This document shows, piece after piece, positions 7,853 to 18,332 of a stretch of DNA of 46,716 nucleotides. Each line of letters begins with the position of its first letter. The stretch's first letter is position 1. Source of the stretch: Bacteroidales bacterium (GTDB taxonomy: Bacteria > Bacteroidota > Bacteroidia > Bacteroidales > P3); NCBI GenBank assembly GCA_024400545.1, contig JAKSMO010000014.1:1-46716 (forward strand), given 5' to 3'. The notes under the pieces are model-generated. The model saw nothing but the letters and a program-made list of their open reading frames with translations, had not been told where the DNA came from and did not search any database. The translations under genes and the position numbers were made by a program.

Positions 7853-9970
7853 TTATTTTTCAAAAGCCGTCTTTATTTCTTCTTCAAATCCGCAACGTTG
7901 CAGTAGGGCGGTAATATTGGGGTCGCGGCCCATGAAGTTTCGGAACAGTACGGCAGGGTGTTCGGTACCACCTTTGCTCAGTATCTCGCGGCGGAATGCC
8001 TCGGCAGTCTTCTTGTCAAAAATGCCGTTCTGCTTGAATTTCGAGAACACATCGGCATCCAGCACTTCTGCCCATTTGTAACCGTAGTAGCCAGAAGCAT
8101 ATCCGCCTGCAAAGATGTGAGTGAATGCAGTGCTAGTGTTCGCACCTTTGACCGGGGGAAGGAGCTCTTTCATGTGTTGGCGCTCGTAATCCTCGATAGG
8201 TCCTTCGATAGGAATGGAGAGAGTATGGAATGCGAAATCAACTAGACCAAGACTTAATTGTCTTACACACAGCCATCCGGCCAGATACTTTTCTGCAGAC
8301 TTGATTTTCTTGATATATTCTCCGGGAATGGTGTCGCCGGTTTGGTAGTGTTTGGCAAAAGTGTTTAGGAACTGAGGTTCGTAACACCAATTCTCCATCA
8401 CCTGAGAGGGAAGCTCTACAAAGTCGCGTTTTACATTGGTGCCGCTAGTGCCGGGATAGGTGCAGTCGCTCAACATGCCGTGCATAGCATGGCCGAATTC
8501 ATGCATGAAAGTCTCTACTTCGTCAAAACTCAGCAGTGCGGGTTTGTTGCCAACGGGTTTTGAGAAGTTGCAGACCACTTGAATCAAAGGACGTATCTGT
8601 TTGCCGTTGATGTTGCTTTGCCCACGGAATTCCGTCATCCAAGCACCACTGCGTTTGCTGGCACGAGGGTGCATATCCATATAAAGGACACCCATGAATC
8701 TGTTGCCATCCATTACTTCATACACCTTTACATCGGGGTGGTAAACTTCGATGTTGTTGGCTTCCTTGAACGTGAGACCATACAGTTGGCCATATAAATT
8801 GAATATGCCTTGGCGAACATTTTCTAGGGGGAAATAGGCTCGTAGTTGCTCAGCATCAAAATCGTATTTTGCTTGTTTCAGTTTTTCGCTCCAATAACTG
8901 AAGTCCCAGCGTTGCAACGGTAATTCTGCGCCATGCTGTTTTGCAAAGTTGCTCACTTCGAGTAAGTCTCGTTGTGCGTAGGGCATTGATGCATCGAGCA
9001 ATTGGCGGAAGAATAAACCGAGTTGCATGGGCGTTTCACACATGCGGTTGCTTAATACGTATTCACAGTAATTAGAATACCCCAGCAGGTGGGCTTGTTG
9101 GTAACGTAGGTGGGTCATCTCACGAATCACCTCGTTGTTGTCGTTGGCATTGCCACGATTGCCACGGCTGTTGTATGCACGCCAAATCTGTTCACGCAGG
9201 CTGCGATTGTCGGCATAAGTGATGAATGGGCCAAAGGAGGGATAGGCCAGTGTGAAAACCCATCCGTCAAGTTTTCTTTCCACAGCTTCTTCCTTAGCTG
9301 CGTCCACCACGTTCTGCGGTAAGCCGCTGAGGTCGGCAGCGCTAGTAACCTGTAGGTAGTAGTCGTTATTGTCGGCCAGCACATTCTGATTCATTCTTTG
9401 TGACAGCTCAGCCAGTCGTTCACTGTTCTTGGAGTAGGTCTTTTTGTCGTCCTTGCTTAAATTGACACCATTGCGTACAAATCCTTTGTAAGTGTCATCC
9501 AATAAGGTGCGTTGCTCAGGGGTGAGATTCAGTTTGTCGCGTTGGTCATATATTGCTTTTACCCTTGCAAACAACTTCTCATTCATGCTCACCTTATTCT
9601 CATATCTGGTCAAACTGGGAGTCAGCTGCATCACAATTTGTTGCAGTTCGCTATCGGTATTGCATTCGTTCAGGTTAAACAGAACACCGCTGATTTTGTC
9701 TAAGAGTTCGCTTGACTTTTGGAGTGCAACAATAGTGTTTTCAAAAGTAGGAGCCTCTGTTTGTTTTACGATTTTTTGTACGTTGGCCTCGGCCTCCTTG
9801 ATGGCAGCCTTCATGGCGGGAGCATAATGCTCGTGTTTGATTTTGCTGAAAGGGGGTGTCTGGTGAGGAGTTTTCCAATCTTGCAGCAATGGGTTGTCTT
9901 TTTGTGCTACGGCAGGGGTAACAGTGGTTACGATAGTCATAAGTAATAGTATTTTTGTAAGTTTTCGCAT
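7853..9970 (-). CDS. dcp: M3 family metallopeptidase, peptidyl-dipeptidase Dcp-like, exported
   Basis: A 705-residue zinc peptidase of the thimet oligopeptidase/Dcp family, which removes dipeptides from the C-terminus of short peptides. The zinc site HEFGH is at residues 490-494, with the third ligand probably Glu519 in FVELPSQVMENW. The substrate-side segments GGYASGYYGYKWAEVLDAD and ASKRSGAW are present. Unlike the cytosolic E. coli enzyme it begins with a signal peptide (about 22 residues, ending AVAQ), so it probably works in the periplasm, as do many Bacteroidota Dcp proteins. It is a single gene with its own terminator, divergent from the coiled-coil lipoprotein. Confidence 0.92.
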   Translation of the reverse strand: MRKLTKILLLMTIVTTVTPAVAQKDNPLLQDWKTPHQTPPFSKIKHEHYAPAMKAAIKEAEANVQKIVKQTEAPTFENTIVALQKSSELLDKISGVLFNLNECNTDSELQQIVMQLTPSLTRYENKVSMNEKLFARVKAIYDQRDKLNLTPEQRTLLDDTYKGFVRNGVNLSKDDKKTYSKNSERLAELSQRMNQNVLADNNDYYLQVTSAADLSGLPQNVVDAAKEEAVERKLDGWVFTLAYPSFGPFITYADNRSLREQIWRAYNSRGNRGNANDNNEVIREMTHLRYQQAHLLGYSNYCEYVLSNRMCETPMQLGLFFRQLLDASMPYAQRDLLEVSNFAKQHGAELPLQRWDFSYWSEKLKQAKYDFDAEQLRAYFPLENVRQGIFNLYGQLYGLTFKEANNIEVYHPDVKVYEVMDGNRFMGVLYMDMHPRASKRSGAWMTEFRGQSNINGKQIRPLIQVVCNFSKPVGNKPALLSFDEVETFMHEFGHAMHGMLSDCTYPGTSGTNVKRDFVELPSQVMENWCYEPQFLNTFAKHYQTGDTIPGEYIKKIKSAEKYLAGWLCVRQLSLGLVDFAFHTLSIPIEGPIEDYERQHMKELLPPVKGANTSTAFTHIFAGGYASGYYGYKWAEVLDADVFSKFKQNGIFDKKTAEAFRREILSKGGTEHPAVLFRNFMGRDPNITALLQRCGFEEEIKTAFEK

Positions 9971-10117
9971 ACTTTTTAAGATTTTTTATGAATGAAAGTC
10001 CGAATAAATAAAATATGATGCAATAAAATAAAATAATCTACGTTTCTAAAATAACGTAAACAAAAAAATTTATTGTACAAAACGCAAAAAATAGTGTAAA
10101 TATAAAACTATACAATT

Positions 10118-10999
10118 ATGAAGAAAATCGTATCGGCTTTAAGCCTGGCCGTTGTGGCCATGATCTTTGCTTCGTGCAACAATCAGAGTAGCCCCGAACT
10201 TGATGCAGCTCTTAAGGCTAATGATTCGCTTTGCCAGATTATCAACAATAAGGATGCCGAACTCGACTCCGTATTTGCAACCTTAGCAGAGATTGAAGAG
10301 AATCTTGCTGCTGTTAACTCTCGTTACAACACTGTTCAGCAGCTTCGTCGTGCAAACATTGAGGGTCAGCCCAATGTGAAGAATCAAATTGCCGATCAGA
10401 TTAAGAATATCGAGGACCTTATGGCCGCAAATAAGAAGAAACTTGCCGGCCTCCAGTCCAAGATTAATGCAGAGGGCAAAGAGAGCACTCGTTTGCAGGA
10501 GCTTGTCTCCCGTCAGGAAGAGCGTATCGCTGCACAGGAGTCTCAGATTGCCGAACTCCTTACCGAACTTGAGAACAATAAAGTGCTCATCAAGAAGCTC
10601 AACCAGGATGTTTCCGACCTCACGGCCTCTAATCAGGAGAAAGAACAGTATATCCAGCGTCAGACTTCTGAAGCTAACCGTGCTTACTATGTAGTAGGTA
10701 CCTATGCTGACCTTTCCGCTGCTGGTATCGTCAACAAGTCGGGTGGCTTCATCGGTATTGGCCGTCACCAGGGTACTAACAATGAGATGGCCAACGATCG
10801 TTTCACCCAGATCGACCGTACCAAGGTTACTACCATCCCCATCAACTTGAAGCGTGCAGTGGTTGTTTCCAAACACTCCGAAAATAGTTACGAACTTGTT
10901 ATGGACGAGAACGACCCCAAGATGGTATCCTACCTCCGTATCCTCAACCCCGCCAAATTCTGGGAGCAGACCCGCTACCTTGTAATTTCCACTAAGTAA
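10118..10999 (+). CDS. Coiled-coil lipoprotein of unknown function
   Basis: A 293-residue lipoprotein. The signal peptide ends in a lipobox (IFASC, Cys at about residue 20), so it should be lipid-anchored in the envelope. Residues 25-190 are predicted coiled coil from the heptad-like Leu/Ile and Glu/Lys/Gln spacing. The last 100 residues form a small domain starting YYVVGTYADLSAAGIV and containing KSGGFIGIGR; similar C-termini occur in uncharacterised Bacteroidota lipoproteins. No enzymatic motif is visible; a structural or scaffolding envelope role is inference. It is a single gene divergent from dcp across a very AT-rich 147-bp spacer, with a hairpin after the stop. Confidence 0.75.
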   Translation: MKKIVSALSLAVVAMIFASCNNQSSPELDAALKANDSLCQIINNKDAELDSVFATLAEIEENLAAVNSRYNTVQQLRRANIEGQPNVKNQIADQIKNIEDLMAANKKKLAGLQSKINAEGKESTRLQELVSRQEERIAAQESQIAELLTELENNKVLIKKLNQDVSDLTASNQEKEQYIQRQTSEANRAYYVVGTYADLSAAGIVNKSGGFIGIGRHQGTNNEMANDRFTQIDRTKVTTIPINLKRAVVVSKHSENSYELVMDENDPKMVSYLRILNPAKFWEQTRYLVISTK

Positions 11000-11021
11000 A
11001 TAGTATATTGGTATATAAATG

Positions 11022-11049
11022 AAGCGGCAACCCTTAAAGGTTGCCGCTT
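11022..11049 (+). terminator. Hairpin after the lipoprotein gene
   Basis: A perfect 11-bp GC-rich stem (AAGCGGCAACC at 11022-11032 with 11039-11049) and a 6-base loop, 22 bp after the stop. There is no long T run, so termination could be partial or Rho-assisted. Two octamers (TAGTATAT, TGGTATAT at 11001-11016) of the type seen at 33157 precede it. Confidence 0.6.
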
Positions 11050-11161
11050 GCATTAATGCACATCGTGAATATGAATTGCGCAAGATGATTCATCGCCAGA
11101 CAGTCTTTCTGAGTTGGTTGGGAAGAAAAGTCAAGAATTAATCAATAACCTGCTTTTGTTT

Positions 11162-12196
11162 ATGAATTTTGTTGCTAATACTCGAAAATCCAATATTGAA
11201 CTTCTCCGATTGGTTTGTATGTTGATGATTGTAAATCTTCATACTTTCTGTTTCCCTGAATTTGAATCGGGCACTCCTTCGCATATAGGTGTATTTAGAT
11301 TATTAGATTTAATAAGAGAGTCGATTGCAATTCCTGCGGTCAATATTTTTGTTCTCATTTCTGGGTATTTCTCAATAAAACTCAAACCGAAGAAACTATG
11401 TTCTCTTCTTTTTCAATGTTATTTTTGGTTGATTCTTATATGGGGAGTAATGGTCGGATTGGGGTATGCTACTGTTACAAAAAATTTAATTATCAATAGG
11501 CTTTTTTTCTTCAATGATTCGTATTGGTTTATTCGCGAATTCTTAGTTTTGATGGTGATATCCCCATTCCTAAATTTAGTTGTTGGAAATTTGTCGCTTG
11601 TAAAATTCCGTAACTATCTTGTTGCTTATCTTGCAATACAGGTTATTTATTCTATATATGCTACTCAACCGTTTGGCGAAGGCTATACTGTAGTAAGTTT
11701 TATTGGTTTATATTTGGTGGGCCGTTATTTACGGATGTCTCAGTTCGGTTCGCAAATTAGTATGAAGACTTTACTCTGGGCACTGGTTGGTCTTGTGGCT
11801 GTTGAAACCGCAGGAGCTGTCGTTTCAATGGTATTAAACAATAGTGATTGGTATTATTATTTACTTCAATATAACAATCCCGTAGTGATAATAGAGGCTA
11901 TTGTCATTTTCCTTATTTTTAATAAGTTTAATATCAGTAGCCCAATTATCAATTATTGCTCAGGTTCAGCGCTGGCTATTTATTTGTTGCACGAACATCC
12001 CGATGTCGAACATCTATTCCTCACCTACTTTAGAGGTGATTTGTACGCAGTTCCGGTTGTACAACATATTGTTATATTATTGCTCTCGTTCGTCGCCATA
12101 TTTGTTGTTGCCATTTTGGTTGACAAATTAAGATTGGGGATCTTTAATTATTTATATCCTCGTTGTCGAAAATTGTTGTTGAAGAGGGATAGGTAA
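11162..12196 (+). CDS. Acyltransferase-3 family membrane protein (O-acetyltransferase-like)
   Basis: A 344-residue integral membrane acyltransferase (Acyl_transf_3, OafA/WecH type), which typically acetylates surface glycans. The N-terminal SNIELLRLVCMLMIVNLHTF carries the conserved R and the active-site-like His after the first helix. About ten hydrophobic segments follow, with the YWFIREFL and YLLHEHPDV motifs. I chose the ATG at 11162; a TTG 48 bp upstream would add a charged leader not expected in the family. The gene is AT-rich compared with uvrB next to it, suggesting recent acquisition. It ends 10 bp from the convergent uvrB with no terminator visible between them. Confidence 0.85.
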   Translation: MNFVANTRKSNIELLRLVCMLMIVNLHTFCFPEFESGTPSHIGVFRLLDLIRESIAIPAVNIFVLISGYFSIKLKPKKLCSLLFQCYFWLILIWGVMVGLGYATVTKNLIINRLFFFNDSYWFIREFLVLMVISPFLNLVVGNLSLVKFRNYLVAYLAIQVIYSIYATQPFGEGYTVVSFIGLYLVGRYLRMSQFGSQISMKTLLWALVGLVAVETAGAVVSMVLNNSDWYYYLLQYNNPVVIIEAIVIFLIFNKFNISSPIINYCSGSALAIYLLHEHPDVEHLFLTYFRGDLYAVPVVQHIVILLLSFVAIFVVAILVDKLRLGIFNYLYPRCRKLLLKRDR

Positions 12197-12206
12197 GTCT
12201 GCCTGG

Positions 12207-14351
12207 CTATCGGGCATCTTCCAGCGCTTTCTGCATGTCGCGTATTTGGTCGCGATATTTGGCAGCGTCCATAAAGTCCATTTCTTTGGCGGCTTGTTGC
12301 ATTTTCCGTTGCACCTCACGTATCTCTTTTCGTAGCTGTGCTTGGGTTTTGTTGCACCATTGCAAGTCGGGCTCTTGGACGGAGCTTTCGGGTTCGGCAA
12401 CCTCTGGCAGCGGGGTTACGCGATGTGTAGGATACTGGGTTTTCCCGCTGTGGGCAGGAGTGTTCAGTGCATATGGCGAAGCTGCGATGTTGGGAATGTT
12501 GGGACCTTCGGCAGCTTTGGGTTCGTAATGTTCCTCGGCCGCACGCTCAATCACACTTGTGGAGCCGATGATGGCTTCGGTATTTTTTACAATCTGTTTG
12601 GGTACGATGCCATGCTCAAGGTTGTAACGTATTTGTTTCTCGCGGTGACGGTTGGTTTCGTCGATGGCGCGTTGCATGGAGCCGGTAATGGTGTCGCCGT
12701 ATAGGATTGCCTTGCTGTGTACGTTGCGGGCGGCGCGGCCAATGGTCTGAATCAGCGCACGGTCGCTGCGCAGAAATCCTTCTTTATCGGCATCAAGAAT
12801 AGCTACGAGCGATACTTCCGGCAGGTCCAGACCTTCTCTGAGAAGGTTGACACCAACCAGCACGTCAAAAACACCCATTCTCAGGTCGCGCATAATCTCA
12901 ACACGTTCTAGTGTGTCAACATCACTATGAACGTATTTGCTGCGAATGCCCAAGTTGATAAGGTATGATGTCATTTCCTCGGCCATGCGTTTGGTTAGCG
13001 TGGTCACAAGCACACGCTCATGCTTCGATACGGTCTTTTCAATTTCGTCCAGTAGGTCGTCCACCTGGCTGATGGCCGGGCGCACCTCCACCACGGGGTC
13101 AAGAAGTCCTGTGGGGCGGATGATTTGTTCCACAACTACGCCTTCGGCTTCTTGCAGCTCATATGGGGCTGGCGTGGCGGAAATATATATCGTTTGGCCG
13201 GTAATGGCGTGAAACTCTTCGTAACGCAAAGGCCTGTTGTCCAATGCCGAAGGGAGTCTGAATCCGTATTCCACGAGCGATTTCTTTCTGCTGCGGTCGC
13301 CCCCATACATGGCCCCAATCTGGGGTATGGTCACATGGCTCTCGTCAATTACTAATAGAAAATCATCGGGAAAATAGTCGATGAGGCAGAACGGGCGTTC
13401 GCCTTCTTTTCTGCCATCAAAATATCTCGAATAGTTTTCAATGCCACTGCAGTAGCCCAGCTCCTGAATCATTTCAAGGTCGTAGTTCACGCGTTCCTCC
13501 AATCGTTTGGCTTCAAGGTTTTTGTCGATAGATTGGAAATAGTCGCGCTGTTCAAACATGTCCGTTTGTATCTGGTGGAGCGCATCGGCCATGTTCTCTT
13601 TTGATGTAAGGAAGTTGCTGGCCGGATATATGGTAATGTCTTTAAAGGTTTCCAATTTCTGTCCGCTGGCAGGGTCGAAACTCTCAAGGGTCTCAATCTC
13701 ATCGTCCCAAAACGAAATGCGAAAACAGAAGTCTGCAAAGGAAGGAAACACATCCACCGTGTCGCCTTTCACTCGAAAACGACCATTGATGAATTCTATC
13801 TCGTTGCGAACATATTGGCCGTCAAGTAGTCGTAGTAACAGCTCGTCGCGGGTGATGTGTTCGCCTACTTTCAGATTGATGGTTCCCCGTTTGAATTCGG
13901 CCGGATTGCCGATACCATATATGCAGCTCACGGAGCAAACCACAATAACATCACGGCGGCCGCTGAGAAGGGCTGATGACGCGCGGAGTCGCAGTTTGTC
14001 CAAATCGTCATTGATGGCCAAATCCTTCTCAATATAGGTGTTGGTGGCCGCAATGTAGGCTTCGGGCTGATAGTAGTCGTAGTAGGACACAAAGTACTCT
14101 ACGGCATTATTCGGAAAGAATTGTTTAAACTCGCCGTAGAGCTGAGCTGCCAGGGTCTTGTTGTGGCTTAGCACAAGGGTGGGTTTGCCCACTTGTGCTA
14201 TTACATTGGCCACGGTAAAGGTCTTGCCCGAACCTGTGACACCTTGCAAAACTTGGGCGCGCTGACCGTCATTGATACCTTGTACCAGTTGACGGATGGC
14301 TTCGGGTTGGTCGCCCATAGGGGCAAATTCGGAGACTATTTGGAAGTCCAT
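12207..14351 (-). CDS. uvrB: Excinuclease ABC subunit B
   Basis: A 714-residue UvrB, the damage-verifying helicase-like subunit of nucleotide excision repair. The Walker A motif GVTGSGKT is at residues 37-44. The beta-hairpin region with [11 protein letters not shown] that clamps DNA lies near residue 90. DESH is the Walker B box, and [27 protein letters not shown] (read as the usual motif block) and QTIGRAARN are helicase motifs V and VI. The C-terminal UVR domain that contacts UvrA/UvrC is at about 670-710. Between motif VI and the UVR domain there is a poorly conserved Pro/Ala/Glu-rich linker of about 70 residues. It is the last gene of the minus-strand operon, 7 bp after the FAD dehydrogenase. 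Confidence 0.97.
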   Translation of the reverse strand: MDFQIVSEFAPMGDQPEAIRQLVQGINDGQRAQVLQGVTGSGKTFTVANVIAQVGKPTLVLSHNKTLAAQLYGEFKQFFPNNAVEYFVSYYDYYQPEAYIAATNTYIEKDLAINDDLDKLRLRASSALLSGRRDVIVVCSVSCIYGIGNPAEFKRGTINLKVGEHITRDELLLRLLDGQYVRNEIEFINGRFRVKGDTVDVFPSFADFCFRISFWDDEIETLESFDPASGQKLETFKDITIYPASNFLTSKENMADALHQIQTDMFEQRDYFQSIDKNLEAKRLEERVNYDLEMIQELGYCSGIENYSRYFDGRKEGERPFCLIDYFPDDFLLVIDESHVTIPQIGAMYGGDRSRKKSLVEYGFRLPSALDNRPLRYEEFHAITGQTIYISATPAPYELQEAEGVVVEQIIRPTGLLDPVVEVRPAISQVDDLLDEIEKTVSKHERVLVTTLTKRMAEEMTSYLINLGIRSKYVHSDVDTLERVEIMRDLRMGVFDVLVGVNLLREGLDLPEVSLVAILDADKEGFLRSDRALIQTIGRAARNVHSKAILYGDTITGSMQRAIDETNRHREKQIRYNLEHGIVPKQIVKNTEAIIGSTSVIERAAEEHYEPKAAEGPNIPNIAASPYALNTPAHSGKTQYPTHRVTPLPEVAEPESSVQEPDLQWCNKTQAQLRKEIREVQRKMQQAAKEMDFMDAAKYRDQIRDMQKALEDAR

Positions 14352-14358
14352 AGCGCGC

Positions 14359-15936
14359 TTATTTTATATGTTTGGAGTAAATTGATTCTATCACATTGAT
14401 GCCGTCCAGAGCCGACGAGACAATGCCACCGGCATATCCTGCACCTTCGCCACAGGGGTATAAGTCTTGGAGTTGGATGTGTTGGTAGGTCTCGTCGCGG
14501 GGAATGCGGACGGGGGAGGATGTGCGGCTTTCTACCGAGAGGATGCTGGCTTGTGAGGTGTAAAAACCTCGCATCTTGCGCCCAAAGTCTTGCAACCCTT
14601 GTTGGAGTCCTCTAACAACAAATTTCGGCAGCAGCTCATGCTGGGGTGCGTTGAGTGTCTGGCCTAGATAGTTGCTCTTGTTGTTGTTCTGGCTCATGCG
14701 ACCTTCGCAGAAGTCGGTGAGCCGTTGGATCGGCGCCGTGATACTACCGCCAACCGATTGGAATATGTGTTGTTCTACTTGTTGTTGAAAACGAAGTAGA
14801 GCAAGCGGGCCTCCTTGTGCTACTTGGGGCAAGTCGGATGGGGAAACCGTGACGGCAATACCGCTATTGGCAAATCCTGAGCTACGGTTGGCGTTGCTCA
14901 TTCCGTTGACTACCTGTTGGTTCTCGTCGGTGGCCGCAGGCACTATTACGCCGCCCGGACACATGCAGAATGAGAAAACACCGTGCCCATCCACCTGGGT
15001 CACAAGGCTGTAGGCTGCTGGGGGCAGATATTGCAGTTGTGAGCGGTTCTGAGGGTTGATGTGGTATTGGATTTCGTTGATAAGCTGTTGGGGGTGCTCA
15101 ACACGCACGCCAAGAGCAAAAGGTTTGGCTTCAAGCGCCCACCCCTTGTTGTCGAATAGTTGGAAGATGTCTCGGGCAGAATGACCTGTGGCTAGGATGA
15201 CGGCAATACCACGGTGTTCGTTGCCTCGCTCATCTACAACGCCCTTTACTTCGGTTGTTGCTCCAGTTTGTTGGGTGATAAAGTCAACCACGCGGGTAGA
15301 AAAATGATATTCTCCACCATGTTCTATAATGGTGTGCCGCATGTTGGCTATGATGCCGCTCAGCCGGTCGGTGCCTATATGTGCGTGGGCGTCAATGGCT
15401 AGGGTAGGGGATGCGCCATGCTCAATAAATCGGTGCATGACATCTTGCACATTGCCTCGTTTGGTGGATCGGGTATAAAGTTTGCCGTCGGAATAGGTTC
15501 CGGCACCGCCCTCACCAAAGCACCAGTTGCTATTGGGGTCAACCTGCTGTGTTCGCGCCAGGTGAGCAATGTCGCGTTTCCGCTCTTCCACAGGTTTTCC
15601 TCGCTCAAGAATGATAGGCTTCAGTCCCAACTCCAGAGCTCTGAGTGCCGCAAAAATACCGGCAGGACCTGCTCCAACGATGATGACGGCCGGACTGTTG
15701 TGGCAGTCTTTGTATTGCCCTTGATAGTTGGGGGCTATGTATTCCTCGCCAATATACACCTCGGCCTGGGTGTGATAAGTGATTTTGCCTCTACGGGAGT
15801 CGAGGCTGCGGCGAAGCACATGAACGTGCGCAATATCACCTGCGTCCAAGCCTAGCTTGCGCGCCACTGCTTGACGCAATAAGTCGGGTGTGGTGTATTG
15901 TTGCGGGGTGAGGTCTATGTCGAGTGTCTGTTTCAC
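14359..15936 (-). CDS. FAD-dependent dehydrogenase (COG2509 type)
   Basis: A 525-residue flavoprotein of the uncharacterised NAD(FAD)-utilising dehydrogenase family. A small N-terminal domain (residues 1-70) precedes the FAD-binding [10 protein letters not shown] at 88-97. Also seen are the [15 protein letters not shown] segment and [11 protein letters not shown], both characteristic of the family, and a C-terminal [12 protein letters not shown] that closes the FAD site. The substrate is not known. The start codon is GTG at 15936, supported by family-like length and the position 15 bp after the PorT-like gene. It is 7 bp before uvrB, so the two are co-transcribed. Confidence 0.88.
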   Translation of the reverse strand: MKQTLDIDLTPQQYTTPDLLRQAVARKLGLDAGDIAHVHVLRRSLDSRRGKITYHTQAEVYIGEEYIAPNYQGQYKDCHNSPAVIIVGAGPAGIFAALRALELGLKPIILERGKPVEERKRDIAHLARTQQVDPNSNWCFGEGGAGTYSDGKLYTRSTKRGNVQDVMHRFIEHGASPTLAIDAHAHIGTDRLSGIIANMRHTIIEHGGEYHFSTRVVDFITQQTGATTEVKGVVDERGNEHRGIAVILATGHSARDIFQLFDNKGWALEAKPFALGVRVEHPQQLINEIQYHINPQNRSQLQYLPPAAYSLVTQVDGHGVFSFCMCPGGVIVPAATDENQQVVNGMSNANRSSGFANSGIAVTVSPSDLPQVAQGGPLALLRFQQQVEQHIFQSVGGSITAPIQRLTDFCEGRMSQNNNKSNYLGQTLNAPQHELLPKFVVRGLQQGLQDFGRKMRGFYTSQASILSVESRTSSPVRIPRDETYQHIQLQDLYPCGEGAGYAGGIVSSALDGINVIESIYSKHIK

Positions 15937-15951
15937 GGTAGGGCGGTGTGT

Positions 15952-16668
15952 TTATCCTTCAAAGGTGAAAGAAAGCATAAAGGTGCGCGACCGAAGGTCG
16001 GTGGTAGAAAGTGTGTAGTAGTCATTGTCGTTCACGCGCAGATCGTTGATGCCAAAGGCCATCTTAAGCTCGATGGCAAACTTTACATAGCGGAGGAAAA
16101 AGTCGAATCCAACACCCATCGTATAGCGCAGGTCGGTAGGGTTCAAGCGGATAATGGATTCGTCGCCATTGTTCTGATTTTTGAATAACGACGAAACGTC
16201 ATATCCCCAGCTGCCGCCAGTGGTGATGTAAGGGCGGAAGTTGGCATATCGCTTGGCCCTAATCTTCAGTTCAAAAGGTATTTCTCCATAAACCGACTCC
16301 ACGGTACGCTTGGTGTCGTATTTCCAATGGGTGGAGGTGTATTCCTCCGACCAGTTGTAGGACATGTCTCGGCTAATGAGGGTGATGCCGGGTAGCAGGC
16401 GCAGGTTGAAATACTCGCCCAGGCGCAGGTCGCCGATCACGTGGATGTGGAATCCGGGACTGTAGTACGACGTGGTGCCAAGTATAGTATGGCGGATGCT
16501 GTCGTCCTGCGTATAGTGCAGGTCGAATTTCGACTGTGTGTAGCCCACCTGTATGCCCCAGTGCAGCCTGCGGCTGTCGAAGGTGTTCAGGTTGCCTGGG
16601 CGCTCTTGTCCGTAGGCGTGGAGCATCGTCGAGGCCAATAGGATGAATATGTAGGCTAGTTTCTTCAA
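15952..16668 (-). CDS. porT: PorT-like outer membrane beta-barrel protein
   Basis: A 238-residue outer membrane protein with a signal peptide (ends near AYGQ). Alternating aromatic strands and a terminal Phe-containing strand (SFTFEG) indicate an eight-stranded barrel. The pattern HWGIQVGYTQSKFDL, PGFHIHVIGDLRLGEYFNLRLLPGI and MGVGFDFFLRYVKFAIELKMAFGINDL fits the PorT/SprT family, needed for type IX secretion in Porphyromonas and Flavobacterium. The assignment rests on remembered family pattern, so a generic OMP_b-brl_2 protein is the alternative. Its ATG overlaps the asparaginase stop (ATGA), showing translational coupling. Confidence 0.75.
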   Translation of the reverse strand: MKKLAYIFILLASTMLHAYGQERPGNLNTFDSRRLHWGIQVGYTQSKFDLHYTQDDSIRHTILGTTSYYSPGFHIHVIGDLRLGEYFNLRLLPGITLISRDMSYNWSEEYTSTHWKYDTKRTVESVYGEIPFELKIRAKRYANFRPYITTGGSWGYDVSSLFKNQNNGDESIIRLNPTDLRYTMGVGFDFFLRYVKFAIELKMAFGINDLRVNDNDYYTLSTTDLRSRTFMLSFTFEG

Positions 16669-17702
16669 ATGTTGCAGGAGTCGTTAAGGGTGGTGGTAAT
16701 CTCGCCGCGGAGCGAATATTGCAAACTCTGGCGCACATGATCCAAATCGTTGGGATAGGTGCCCAGTATGTACATCATCTTGGTTACGGCGGCTTCAAGG
16801 GTGATGTCGTTACCGCCAATTACCCCAATGCGACTCAGCTCGCAGCTGGCCTCATACTGGCCCATGATGACAGCACCAGCCTTGCACTGGGTTACGTTGA
16901 GCACCACGATGCCTCGTTTGATGGCGTCGGCAATGGCATTGATAAACCAAGGTTCGGTAGGCGCATTGCCCGAGCCAAAGGTCTCTATAATCACACCATG
17001 CAGGTCGGGGGTGTGCAGTATGGCCTCAACCACAGTGGGAGTGATGCCGGGAAAGAGTTTGAGGACCGTGATGTTGCGGTCGAAGCTTTTGCGCACCTCC
17101 AGCGGTTTCACGGGCTTGGGAAGGAATAAGTGGGGCTTAAAGCTCAGCTTGATGGCGGCTTTAGCCAGTGAGGGATAGTTGAAGCTGCAGAATGCGTCGA
17201 AATTTTCGGCGCTCACCTTGGTGCTGCGGTTTCCGCGGTAAAGGTGGTTCTCAAAGAAGAGGCATACTTCGGGGATATAGGCCTCGCGGCACGAAGCTAG
17301 CTCTAGCGCGCAAATAATATTCTCGCGTCCGTCGCTGCGCAAAACGCCCATGGGCAGCTGGCTGCCGGTAAGGATGATGGGCTTGGAAAGGTTCTTAAAC
17401 ATGAAGCTGAGGGCCGATGCCGTGTAGGCCATGGTGTCGGTGCCATGCAGGATCACAAAGCCGTCGTAGTTGTCGTACTGCCGTTCAATAATCTCAGCCA
17501 GCTCAATCCAGCAGGTGGGGGTCATGTTGGACGAGTCTATGATGTTGTCCATCTGACAGGTGTCGATGGTATAGGTGCATTTCTTTAGCTCGGGAACTAG
17601 GTCGTAAATGTGGTCCATGGGAAAAGGCTTCAGCGAGCCGTTCTCGTCCTGCACCATGCCAATAGTGCCACCGGTATATACGATCAATACTTTGTTCTTC
17701 AT
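16665..17702 (-). CDS. ansA: Type I (cytoplasmic) L-asparaginase
   Basis: A 345-residue asparaginase converting L-asparagine to aspartate and ammonia. The first catalytic threonine is in TGGTIG (Thr13), and the second in HGTDTM (Thr88, Asp89). The DSSNM substrate loop is at 56-60 and TGSQLPMG follows. No signal peptide is present, so it is the cytosolic type I enzyme. I chose the ATG at 17702, where the family N-terminus (MKNKVLIVYTGG) begins; an in-frame start at 17747 would overlap the upstream gene and add 15 unrelated residues. It lies between the thioesterase and the PorT-like gene in one operon. Confidence 0.93.
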   Translation of the reverse strand: MKNKVLIVYTGGTIGMVQDENGSLKPFPMDHIYDLVPELKKCTYTIDTCQMDNIIDSSNMTPTCWIELAEIIERQYDNYDGFVILHGTDTMAYTASALSFMFKNLSKPIILTGSQLPMGVLRSDGRENIICALELASCREAYIPEVCLFFENHLYRGNRSTKVSAENFDAFCSFNYPSLAKAAIKLSFKPHLFLPKPVKPLEVRKSFDRNITVLKLFPGITPTVVEAILHTPDLHGVIIETFGSGNAPTEPWFINAIADAIKRGIVVLNVTQCKAGAVIMGQYEASCELSRIGVIGGNDITLEAAVTKMMYILGTYPNDLDHVRQSLQYSLRGEITTTLNDSCNI

Positions 17703-17719
17703 GTTTTGCGAATTTGGGG

Positions 17720-18124
17720 TTAGTCTTGGTTCTCTTTTTCGAAACATTCAATCGTCTGTCGCACCTCGTCGGGCACGGGTGCGCTTGTGTTGGTAATGCG
17801 GCTATAGCCAGAGAGGACGGTGCGGCAGGTGGCGCAGATGGTTCCGTTGTCGGAATTGACCACTTGCTGGATCATCGTCACGCTCTTGTTGCCAACGCGC
17901 TCGCAATGTGTGGTGATGTGAATGTTGTCGTGATAGCGTATCTGACTGGAAAAGTCAACTTCAAAGTGGACGATCACAACGGTAAAGGTGCCTTGCTCGG
18001 GCGGAATGCCCACGGCGTCAAAATAGGCCGATTTGCCAAGGTCGAAATATTCCATAATGACGGCATTGTTGATATGCCCCATCTGGTCCACATCGTTGAA
18101 TCGTATCTGTATTGGTAGTTTCAT
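17720..18124 (-). CDS. Acyl-CoA thioesterase, 4-hydroxybenzoyl-CoA thioesterase (hot-dog) family
   Basis: A 134-residue hot-dog-fold protein with the family signature RFNDVDQMGHINN near the N-terminus; the Asp in NDVDQMGH is the likely catalytic residue. Length fits the YbgC/FadM-like group, which hydrolyses short- or medium-chain acyl-CoA. The exact substrate cannot be read. I chose the ATG at 18124 because the open frame continues upstream through the tRNA gene, which cannot be coding. It is the first gene of the thioesterase-ansA-porT-FAD-uvrB operon. An 8-bp inverted repeat (18147-18154 with 18165-18172, ATTATCCG type) lies 22 bp upstream of its start and could be an operator or a leader hairpin. 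Confidence 0.88.
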   Translation of the reverse strand: MKLPIQIRFNDVDQMGHINNAVIMEYFDLGKSAYFDAVGIPPEQGTFTVVIVHFEVDFSSQIRYHDNIHITTHCERVGNKSVTMIQQVVNSDNGTICATCRTVLSGYSRITNTSAPVPDEVRQTIECFEKENQD

Positions 18125-18181
18125 GCGTGCAATAATATATATTTTTATTATCCGAAAAATAAACCGGATAATTAATAAACG

Positions 18182-18210
18182 AAAAAAGGAAGCAGTTATT
18201 TTGCTTCCTT
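18182..18210 (-). terminator. Terminator of the tRNA-Phe gene
   Basis: Read on the minus strand: a 9-bp stem (AAGGAAGCA type, 18202-18210 with 18186-18194), a 7-base loop and a T run from the A tract at 18182-18187. It lies 12 bp beyond the 3' end of the tRNA. Confidence 0.85.
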
Positions 18211-18222
18211 TGATTTTTTTCG

Positions 18223-18295
<73 letters not shown>

Positions 18296-18332
18296 ATCGT
18301 TTCTTGAGCAATTTCTCTCTTGAAATCGGGTG

